Shown here in pieces: positions 1 through 5,048 of a DNA stretch of 6,251 nucleotides. This DNA is from Verrucomicrobiota bacterium. GTDB taxonomy: Bacteria; Verrucomicrobiota; Verrucomicrobiia; Limisphaerales; UBA1412. The stretch spans positions 1-6,251 of the forward strand of contig JAFZAR010000292.1 in NCBI GenBank assembly GCA_017557085.1, given 5' to 3'. Each line of letters starts with the position of its first letter. Positions within the stretch are counted from its first letter, which is position 1. A program made the position numbers and the translations under genes. Below the pieces are notes generated by a model. That model worked only from the letters and a program-made list of their open reading frames with translations, did no database searches and was not told the DNA's origin.

Positions 1-30
1 CCTCGAGGGCTCTTTTCTTAACTATCGCAC

Positions 31-50
31 AATTCAATTTTCAAGGAACA
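31..50 (-). promoter_or_regulatory. boxA-like antitermination element (possible rRNA operon leader)
   Basis: Read on the minus strand this stretch begins TGTTCCTTGAAAA and continues TTGAATT. It closely resembles the boxA-type sequence found in leaders and 16S-23S spacers of rRNA operons (E. coli TGCTCTTTAACAA, Firmicutes TGTTCTTTGAAAA), where Nus factors bind the nascent RNA. A 6-bp hairpin lies 22 bases upstream on the same strand, in the order boxB then boxA, and two TATAAT boxes lie further upstream. The rRNA gene itself would be outside the window to the left. The resemblance is seen directly; the function is inferred, and a chance match remains possible. Confidence 0.42.
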
Positions 51-72
51 TCGCTTCCGTATCCTGTCTCCA

Positions 73-91
73 AGATACCTTCAAAGTATCT
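73..91 (-). other. Small hairpin upstream of the boxA-like site
   Basis: Perfect 6-bp inverted repeat AGATAC/GTATCT around a 7-base loop, so a hairpin can form in RNA from either strand. On the minus strand it precedes the boxA-like element by 22 bases, which is the relative position of boxB in rRNA leaders. No T tract follows, so it is not an intrinsic terminator. It could be a chance palindrome. Confidence 0.35.
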
Positions 92-181
92 GTCCACCTC
101 CAAAGAGAGACAACCAACTCCTCGCGCCAGACCCTTCCTTAAAAAAGGCAAAATCCAGCCCGATACCTCATCTTCTCTGGA

Positions 182-187
182 ATTATA
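182..187 (-). promoter_or_regulatory. TATAAT -10-like element (candidate downstream promoter P2)
   Basis: The minus strand reads TATAAT here, embedded in the 10-mer AGATATAATT, which occurs again 120 bp upstream. Initiation would run leftward through the hairpin and boxA-like site. No good -35 hexamer is seen at 16-18 bp; that region is GC-rich. It is therefore supported only by the -10 match and the arrangement. Confidence 0.28.
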
Positions 188-214
188 TCTCCGCCGCCCC
201 GCTGCCGCAGAGCG

Positions 215-241
215 CGTGTCGCGCATGATGCGCAACGCACG
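215..241. repeat. GC-rich palindrome in the left intergenic region
   Basis: A perfect dyad GCGCAT-G-ATGCGC (221-233) is flanked by a second pair CGTG (215-218) and CACG (238-241). It could be a protein-binding operator or an RNA hairpin. It lies between the two minus-strand TATAAT boxes. No T tract follows on either strand, so it is not a terminator. Function unknown. Confidence 0.4.
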
Positions 242-301
242 AAATTCTACTCCTTCTCCCTACCCTTTCAATCTATTTTTTTAGCTCTGCTTCTTTCTTA
301 A

Positions 302-307
302 ATTATA
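302..307 (-). promoter_or_regulatory. TATAAT -10-like element (candidate upstream promoter P1)
   Basis: A perfect TATAAT on the minus strand within AGATATAATT, with A-rich tracts further upstream (about 340-375) that could act as an UP element. No convincing -35 hexamer is present at the usual spacing. It lies just downstream, in the leftward direction, of the regulator's terminator, so it could start a new leftward transcription unit. The 120-bp spacing from the second TATAAT recalls tandem rRNA promoters. Confidence 0.32.
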
Positions 308-365
308 TCTTTCTCCTTTTCAGTGTGTTATGGTGTTGAAATTTTTTTCAGTTTTTTATCTCCTT

Positions 366-400
366 CAAAAAAATAAGGCACAGTTTTCCCCCCTGTGCCT
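366..400 (-). terminator. Rho-independent terminator of the LysR-family gene
   Basis: On the minus strand a perfect 8-bp stem AGGCACAG/CTGTGCCT (393-400 with 376-383) closes a 9-base loop (384-392). It is followed by the T-rich run TATTTTTTT. It lies 25 bases beyond the stop codon of the regulator gene (426-428), which is the expected place for its terminator. No comparable T tract follows in the plus direction, so it is read as unidirectional. Confidence 0.87.
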
Positions 401-425
401 GGAAAATTCTTGTTTATTTCCGGTT

Positions 426-1319
426 TTATTCTTCGTCATCACCGCTGTTTTTGAGCGCAGCGATAAATTCTCTCATTGCAGGAGATAACGGCTTATCTCT
501 CTTCACGATAGCGGCAATCGGCCGATAGAGTTCAATATCCACGGGAATGATTTTTACGATGGAGTGCGCGCTGACTTCCTGCGCTACGGTACGACTAGGA
601 ACCAATGATACCCCGTTATTGATCTCAACAGCGCGTTTGACTGTTTCCACATTGTCAAACTCCATCACCATATCCACTTCAATATCGTTATCTAAAAAGA
701 GTTTATCTACTGCTTTGCGGGTTGGTGTTCCCGTCTCAAAACCGACAAATTTTTGTCCATTCAAATCTTTCAGGTGGATGGATTTTTTGTGAACGAAAGG
801 ATGATCCACGCTGGTGATAAGAACCATTTTATCCCTGTGCAGCGGAATGATTTCTAATTTGGTATCCCGCATCGGATAGGCTACCATGCCGATGTCCACC
901 ACATTGCTCAGCACATCTTCATAAACTTGATTGGCGCGCCGATATTCAACCTGGACACTGACAGAGGGATATTGACGGAGGTATTTACGCAGATAAAGCG
1001 GCAGATCGTGCAGGCCGATGCTGTAGATCGTGGCCAGACGGATCGTTCCCGAAACAACGTCACGCAGTTCCAACAGTTTGCATCGAAGTTCGTCAAATTC
1101 TTTGACCAGGTTCAAGCCGTATTGGTTCAAGAGGTCGCCTTCACGGGTGAGGCGGAATTTCTTTTTGCTTCTCTCAACCAGATGACACCCAAAATGTTTC
1201 TCCATCGCACGGATCTGCTGGCTTACGGCAGACTGGGTTATCCCATTGATTTGAGCCGCTTTGGTGAAACTTTCAGTTTCAGCCAAATCACAAAACATTT
1301 TAATGCTTTCTATTTGCAT
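426..1319 (-). CDS. LysR-family transcriptional regulator
   Basis: 297-residue protein of normal length for LysR-type regulators. The N-terminal winged helix-turn-helix covers about residues 1-60, with the recognition region around 18-37 (TKAAQINGITQSAVSQQIRA), the best-conserved part of the family. A linker helix spans about 60-90. The effector-binding domain spans about 91-291, with a DIG turn at 142-144 and the segment ending NNGVSLVPS near 234-242. Such proteins act as cytoplasmic tetramers that change DNA bending when a small metabolite binds. The gene is divergent from lysC, 207 bp away, which suggests control of lysC-lysA and of itself, as E. coli LysR controls lysA. The effector is not readable from sequence. 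The ATG start is set by the HTH alignment; there is no clear Shine-Dalgarno. The C-terminus is acidic (GDDEE). The family is certain; the specific target is inferred. Confidence 0.93.
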   Translation of the reverse strand: MQIESIKMFCDLAETESFTKAAQINGITQSAVSQQIRAMEKHFGCHLVERSKKKFRLTREGDLLNQYGLNLVKEFDELRCKLLELRDVVSGTIRLATIYSIGLHDLPLYLRKYLRQYPSVSVQVEYRRANQVYEDVLSNVVDIGMVAYPMRDTKLEIIPLHRDKMVLITSVDHPFVHKKSIHLKDLNGQKFVGFETGTPTRKAVDKLFLDNDIEVDMVMEFDNVETVKRAVEINNGVSLVPSRTVAQEVSAHSIVKIIPVDIELYRPIAAIVKRDKPLSPAMREFIAALKNSGDDEE

Positions 1320-1388
1320 GACAGTGTTTTCTATCTGAGTTTATCTGTTTTTTTCACAAGGATATTCCCTCTCCCCGCGCACAGCGAT

Positions 1389-1416
1389 ATATTAGCTTTT
1401 TGAATGACCTTGTCAA
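1389..1416 (-). promoter_or_regulatory. Candidate promoter of the LysR-family gene
   Basis: On the minus strand a perfect -35 TTGACA (1416-1411) is followed after 16 bases by TAATAT (1394-1389, four of six matches to TATAAT); other -10 registers in the AT-rich run are possible. Transcription would begin near 1380 and give a leader of roughly 60 bases. Within the leader, TATCTG (plus strand) occurs twice 10 bp apart (1332-1337, 1342-1347). Initiation has not been shown. Confidence 0.5.
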
Positions 1417-1425
1417 GTTTTTTGA
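1413..1425. promoter_or_regulatory. Candidate LysR-type regulator binding site (T-N11-A dyad)
   Basis: TCAA-N5-TTGA forms a perfect dyad whose outer T and A are separated by 11 bases, the T-N11-A pattern of LysR-type recognition sites. It overlaps the regulator's own -35 hexamer, consistent with autorepression. Its centre is about 60 bp upstream of the start expected from the rightward TTGACA, the usual activation position. The short direct repeat TTTTTGAAT (1397-1405, 1419-1427), offset by 22 bp, may add a second contact. The pattern is seen; binding is inferred. Confidence 0.42.
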
Positions 1426-1444
1426 ATAATTGTCTCACTTTGCT

Positions 1445-1473
1445 TTGACACTTCTCTCTCATTTTAGTAGCCT
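1445..1473 (+). promoter_or_regulatory. Candidate lysC-lysA promoter with weak -10
   Basis: A perfect -35 TTGACA (1445-1450) is followed at 17 bp by TAGCCT (1468-1473), which matches TATAAT at only three positions. A strong -35 with a poor -10 fits an activator-dependent promoter, in keeping with the T-N11-A site upstream. The start would fall near 1480, at the base of the hairpin at 1479-1511, leaving a leader of about 47 bases. An alternative AATAAT at 1425-1430 lacks a well-spaced -35. Confidence 0.38.
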
Positions 1474-1478
1474 TTTGC

Positions 1479-1520
1479 GAGCGCCTGGGCTCAGGAAGCC
1501 TCCTGGCGCTCTCTATTTTT
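1479..1520 (+). terminator. GC-rich hairpin plus T tract in the lysC leader (attenuator-like)
   Basis: A 7-bp stem GAGCGCC (1479-1485) with GGCGCTC (1505-1511) surrounds an inner GGCT/AGCC stem (1488-1491 with 1497-1500) and a 5-base loop. The T-rich run TCTATTTTT follows at 1512-1520, and the lysC ATG is only 6 bases later. The shape is that of an intrinsic terminator. Placed here it could attenuate lysC-lysA, or instead be a 5'-end stabilising structure that also limits ribosome access. It is not a lysine riboswitch: the leader is too short and the conserved core is absent. Confidence 0.5.
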
Positions 1521-1526
1521 ATAAAA

Positions 1527-2771
1527 ATGCTAGTTGTTCAAAAATACGGCGGCACGTCTGTTGCGAATCTGGAGCGAATCAAAAATGTCGCTTCCCGGAT
1601 CGCCGAATACTGGGAACGCGGCGACCAAGTGGTTGTCGTGGTTTCCGCTATGAGCGGCGTAACAGACTCTCTCATTAAGTTGGCACATGGTCTCCTTCCG
1701 TCTCCCAACAGACGGGAAATGGATGTTTTGCTCGCGACCGGTGAGCAAACTACTATTGCTTTGACCGCCATCGCTCTGCATGCTTTGGGTATCCCTGCCA
1801 CTTCAATGACTGGGTCGCAAGCTGGCATTATCACTGATGAGGCTCACACACGCGCTAAGATCAGAAATGTCTCGCCTATCCGTATCCGCCAATGTCTGAA
1901 CGCCGGCCATGTCGTGATCGTTGCCGGATTCCAGGGACAGACGGATGATGACGACATCACCACTTTGGGCCGCGGCGGTTCGGATCTGACGGCGATCGCG
2001 CTGGCAGCCGCGCTGAAGGCCGATCTGTGCCAGATCTATACAGATGTGGAAGGCGTCTATACAGCCGATCCCCGCATCGTCCCCAACGCGCAGAAGCTTG
2101 ATGAGATCTCGTATGATGAAATGTTGGAGCTGGCCAGTCTGGGAGCCAAAGTCATGCAGTCCCGCTCCGTTGAATTCGCTAAGAAATTTGAAGTTATTTT
2201 TGAAGTCCGATCCAGTATGAACAATAAACCAGGAACGATTGTAAAAGAAGAAACCAAGAGCATGGAAGATGTCATTATCCGCGGCATTTCCATGGATAAA
2301 AACCAAGCCAAGGTAACCCTCGCCCGTGTACCGGATCGTCCGGGCTCGGCGGCGCGTGTCTTTGGAGCGCTGGGAGACGCGAATCTCAGTGTGGACATGA
2401 TCATACAGAATGGCAGTCCAAAGACTGCGGAACCCTGCACAGACATTTCCTTCACGATCGACAAGCCTCTTCTCAAACGTGCGACCGATCTGCTCCTGAA
2501 CATCAAAAGCGAACTGGGCTTTGATGGTCTGGCGCATGACGATCAAATCGCCAAAATATCCATCGTGGGCGTAGGAATGAAAAGTCATTCCGGAGTCGCC
2601 GCCAAGATGTTCTGCGCACTGGGCGAAGCCGGCATCAATATCCAGATGATCTCCACCAGCGAGATCAAGGTCTCCATCATTGTGGATATTGAAAGCGCGG
2701 ACAAAGCTCTGAAAGTGCTTCACGCCGCTTTCTTCCCGGAAGCCGCTAATGCCGACAAAGTCCAAAATTAA
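1527..2771 (+). CDS. lysC: Aspartate kinase (aspartokinase)
   Basis: 414-residue monofunctional enzyme that phosphorylates L-aspartate with ATP, the committed first step toward lysine, diaminopimelate, methionine and threonine. The kinase domain (about 1-245) shows KYGGTS at 6-11, ATGEQ at 70-74, TTLGRGGSD at 145-153, YTDVEGVYTADPR at 171-183 and GAKVMQ at 206-211. Two ACT regulatory domains follow, about 264-330 (VPDRPGSAARVFGAL) and 343-405 (VGVGMKSHSGVAAKMF then ISTSEIKVS), so allosteric inhibition by lysine and/or threonine is expected. Length and domain order match LysC of the Bacillus/Corynebacterium type rather than the fused ThrA/MetL enzymes. The ATG at 1527 puts the nucleotide-binding motif at the usual distance from the N-terminus, but no Shine-Dalgarno precedes it. 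Met246 lies where the separate beta subunit starts in some relatives. It is 20 bases upstream of lysA and presumably co-transcribed. Confidence 0.96.
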   Translation: MLVVQKYGGTSVANLERIKNVASRIAEYWERGDQVVVVVSAMSGVTDSLIKLAHGLLPSPNRREMDVLLATGEQTTIALTAIALHALGIPATSMTGSQAGIITDEAHTRAKIRNVSPIRIRQCLNAGHVVIVAGFQGQTDDDDITTLGRGGSDLTAIALAAALKADLCQIYTDVEGVYTADPRIVPNAQKLDEISYDEMLELASLGAKVMQSRSVEFAKKFEVIFEVRSSMNNKPGTIVKEETKSMEDVIIRGISMDKNQAKVTLARVPDRPGSAARVFGALGDANLSVDMIIQNGSPKTAEPCTDISFTIDKPLLKRATDLLLNIKSELGFDGLAHDDQIAKISIVGVGMKSHSGVAAKMFCALGEAGINIQMISTSEIKVSIIVDIESADKALKVLHAAFFPEAANADKVQN

Positions 2772-2791
2772 CCCTTTTACTTTTTAACACC

Positions 2792-4192
2792 ATGCACGAC
2801 TTTCATTACAAAAACGGAAAACTCTTCTGTGAGAATGTTGCCGTAGAAGATCTGGTCAAACAGGCCGGTTCACCTCTCTATGTTTACTCACAAAAGACGA
2901 TCGTGGAAAACGTCAATCGTCTGGAAATCGCCTTGGCGCCACTGGATGTCACTATCTGCTACGCGATGAAAGCAAACGCCAGTCTGGGCATCCTGGGGCT
3001 GATGGCCTGTATGGAGCTGGGTTTTGATGTGGTCAGCATTGGTGAGCTGAGAAAAGTCCATTTCGCCGGCGGCGATACCAAACGCTGTGTTTTTGCCGGT
3101 GTGGGCAAGACCGAGGCGGAGATCACCGACGCTCTCAAGCTGGGCATCTATTCTTTCAACGTGGAAAGTGTTCCTGAGCTGGAACGCATCAACCGCATCG
3201 CCGGCAAGCTCCATAAAAAAGCTCCTGTTTCCATTCGTGTTAATCCGAACGTGGACGCAGAAACTCACGCCAAGATCACCACAGGCACTTATGCCAATAA
3301 GTTCGGCATCGCTTTTGAAGAGGTCGAAGCCATCTACCGCAAGGCCAAACGCAGCTACAAGAATCTGCATCTGAAAGGTGTCCAAATGCACATCGGCTCC
3401 CAGCTGACAGATACCGCTCCGTTCGTGAAAGCGGTCAAAAAGATGATCCCGCTGGTGAAAACCCTGCGCGACAAGTACGACATCGAGTTTTTCAGTCTGG
3501 GCGGCGGCATCGGCATCGCTTATCAGGACGCGCTGGAAAGCGGTTCCGCCGATTGGTGGCAGACCAAAGGCAAAAACTTCATCAGCCCCGAAAAATTCGC
3601 GGATGCTCTGATCCCTCTGCTTCAACCGCTGGGTGTCAAGATCCTGATAGAACCCGGCCGCTTTATCGTGGGCAATGCCGGAATCCTGGTCACCCGTGTG
3701 GAGTATGTGAAACAGACCCCGAAGAAAAACTTTGTGGTGGTGGATGCCGCTATGAACGATCTCATTCGTCCGGCGCTCTATGATTCTTATCATCAGATCG
3801 TTCCGCTGAAACAGCCTCGTTCCGGCAAGACGATCACCGCCGACATCGTGGGACCTATCTGCGAATCCGGTGACTGTTTCCGCCACGACTGCCAGATAAC
3901 TTCTGTCAAAGAAGGTGATTATCTGGCACTTATGAGCGCAGGTGCTTACGGCATGACGATGGCCAGCAACTACAACGGCCGTCCTCTGCCGGCTGAAATA
4001 CTGGTCAGCGGCGATCAGGCGGATTATCTCCGTCTGCGCGAGAATATCCATACCACCTGGAAATACGAGGGTATCCCTCAATGGCTTCTGTTTGAAGAGG
4101 AAGAGCAGCCGGAAGAAAAGAAAGAGAAGAAAACTCCCAAAAAATCTTCCAAAAAAACTGCTAAAAAACAGACCAAATCCAGGAAAAAGTAA
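2792..4192 (+). CDS. lysA: Diaminopimelate decarboxylase with a lysine-rich C-terminal tail
   Basis: 466-residue PLP enzyme that decarboxylates meso-diaminopimelate to L-lysine, the last step of the pathway. The alanine-racemase-like barrel carries the PLP lysine in YAMKAN (Lys60), HIGSQ at 200-204, the phosphate-binding SLGGGIG at 235-241 and EPGR at 287-290. The beta domain has GPICESGD at 354-361 (catalytic Cys357) and AGAYG at 383-387, then YNGRP at 394-398. The family normally ends near residue 420-435. Here an acidic patch (EEEEQPEE) is followed by a 24-residue tail with 13 lysines and one arginine, ending KKQTKSRKK. No Shine-Dalgarno is evident before the ATG. The start is supported by the usual N-terminal spacing to AGSPLYVY. 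It follows lysC closely, suggesting one operon, and an intrinsic terminator lies downstream. Enzyme identity is very secure; the role of the tail is unknown. Confidence 0.96.
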   Translation: MHDFHYKNGKLFCENVAVEDLVKQAGSPLYVYSQKTIVENVNRLEIALAPLDVTICYAMKANASLGILGLMACMELGFDVVSIGELRKVHFAGGDTKRCVFAGVGKTEAEITDALKLGIYSFNVESVPELERINRIAGKLHKKAPVSIRVNPNVDAETHAKITTGTYANKFGIAFEEVEAIYRKAKRSYKNLHLKGVQMHIGSQLTDTAPFVKAVKKMIPLVKTLRDKYDIEFFSLGGGIGIAYQDALESGSADWWQTKGKNFISPEKFADALIPLLQPLGVKILIEPGRFIVGNAGILVTRVEYVKQTPKKNFVVVDAAMNDLIRPALYDSYHQIVPLKQPRSGKTITADIVGPICESGDCFRHDCQITSVKEGDYLALMSAGAYGMTMASNYNGRPLPAEILVSGDQADYLRLRENIHTTWKYEGIPQWLLFEEEEQPEEKKEKKTPKKSSKKTAKKQTKSRKK

Positions 4193-4240
4193 AAATTTTT
4201 CCTTCTCACGGCAAAGTTTATCTTGCTAAGAAGTCCCGAT

Positions 4241-4288
4241 TCCCGTATTGTGCGGCTAGTTAATATCTGCGCAAGCGGGATTTTTTTT
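4241..4288 (+). terminator. Rho-independent terminator after lysA
   Basis: TCCCG (4241-4245) pairs with CGGGA (4276-4280), and TTGTGC (4248-4253) pairs with GCGCAA (4269-4274) including one G-U pair. Eight T residues follow at 4281-4288. A second TCCCG at 4234-4238 offers an alternative partner. It should end the lysC-lysA transcript. The T tract touches the Shine-Dalgarno of the next gene, so any transcript reaching that gene from upstream must pass this structure. Confidence 0.75.
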
Positions 4289-4294
4289 AGGAGG
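4289..4294 (+). promoter_or_regulatory. Strong Shine-Dalgarno of the DUF4230-like gene
   Basis: AGGAGG lies 7 bases before the ATG at 4302 and fixes that start. It is the only consensus ribosome-binding site in the window, in contrast to lysC, lysA and the regulator. It begins immediately after the T tract of the preceding terminator. Confidence 0.8.
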
Positions 4295-4301
4295 CAACAA
4301 A

Positions 4302-5042
4302 ATGAGCGAAGAAAATCTAAATCAACCTCAGAACGAAACGAAACCGGGTCCTTCCTTCTGGCAGGATAAAACCGTTTTGATCTCTCTGTCGGTACTGATC
4401 CTGGCCGGGCTTTTGACAGTCGCGTGGATCACACACCGGACTCTTAAAACGGTCGAAAACTTCACCCGTACCGGGCTGAATTCCACCACACAGATCTCTG
4501 TCTTCAGTGTGGCCGAAAGCCTTCATAAACAATCCAAGCTGGTCATCCAAAGTGCCCTGATCACTGTGGATCAGACTCTGGAAAAGGAAACCGTTCTCTC
4601 TCTGGGCGGCTTTGCCTTTGGCCTGGGAACTTCCAATCTGCGCATGGTCTCCATGGGCAATCGGGTCCAGTACTACATCCCTCTGAATGATGTTGCCGAA
4701 AGCGACATCCTCTGGGACGGCGAGAAAAAGACACTCACGCTGAAAGTCCCCGCTCCGGTCGTGGATTCCGATTTAGTGGAGATCCAGCAGGATCCCCGGC
4801 AGATTCTCTTTCTGGGCGAGAACAGCTGGTTCGACTGGGCACGCGGCGGCGGTAAACCGGAGCTGGCTCAGGAAGCCAAAGACAATCTGCGCCAGTATGT
4901 CCTCAAGACAGCGCGCACCCGTTACTATATGAACATGGCCGAGGACAACGCCGCCCGCGAAATGGAACGTCTGGTCCAGACACTGATCACTCCGCTGGAA
5001 CCCGAAGCCCGTGTCATTGTCGAGTTCAAGAGGAAACACTGA
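4302..5042 (+). CDS. DUF4230-like single-pass membrane protein
   Basis: 246-residue protein of unknown function. Residues 1-23 are polar. About 24-44 form one hydrophobic helix (TVLISLSVLILAGLLTVAWI), probably an uncleaved signal anchor that places the rest outside the cytoplasm. The remainder resembles DUF4230: a beta-rich segment (75-95), an RVQYYIPLNDV segment (121-131) and ILWDGEKKTLTLKVPAPVV (136-154). A helical C-terminal region (185-230) contains the alanine/arginine-rich stretch that usually ends this family. The start is fixed by an AGGAGG at ideal spacing. The stop is 6 bases before the next membrane-protein gene, so translational coupling is likely. The gene is separated from lysA by a terminator, which argues that it belongs to a different unit. 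The family assignment is by recall of the motif pattern and is moderate; the function is not known. Confidence 0.72.
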   Translation: MSEENLNQPQNETKPGPSFWQDKTVLISLSVLILAGLLTVAWITHRTLKTVENFTRTGLNSTTQISVFSVAESLHKQSKLVIQSALITVDQTLEKETVLSLGGFAFGLGTSNLRMVSMGNRVQYYIPLNDVAESDILWDGEKKTLTLKVPAPVVDSDLVEIQQDPRQILFLGENSWFDWARGGGKPELAQEAKDNLRQYVLKTARTRYYMNMAEDNAAREMERLVQTLITPLEPEARVIVEFKRKH

Positions 5043-5048
5043 TGTTCT

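Noticed and set aside
73..91. Anticodon-arm-like hairpin with loop CTTCAAA, identical to the loop of selenocysteine tRNA
   Set aside because: No acceptor stem, no GTTCGA-type T loop and no long variable arm are found around it on the plus strand. Only the small hairpin is real.
41..235. 64-codon minus-strand open frame with a TTG or internal ATG start
   Set aside because: No family pattern, an arginine-rich then mixed composition, no Shine-Dalgarno at a usable distance, and it overlaps the boxA-like and hairpin elements. A chance frame is more likely.
927..1403. 158-codon plus-strand frame opposite the regulator gene
   Set aside because: It is the reverse of the conserved helix-turn-helix coding region and has no domain or ribosome site of its own.
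1320..1526. Lysine riboswitch or T-box upstream of lysC
   Set aside because: The interval is long enough, but the conserved lysine-riboswitch core and the T-box sequence are not visible. The likely leader after the TTGACA is only about 47 bases.
1803..2765. Long antisense open frame (320 codons) across lysC
   Set aside because: It is a shadow of lysC, whose kinase and ACT motifs are complete. The antisense translation has no recognisable domain.
2888..4081. Long antisense open frame (397 codons) across lysA
   Set aside because: It mirrors lysA codon bias. The sense frame carries all catalytic motifs, and the antisense product shows no family features.
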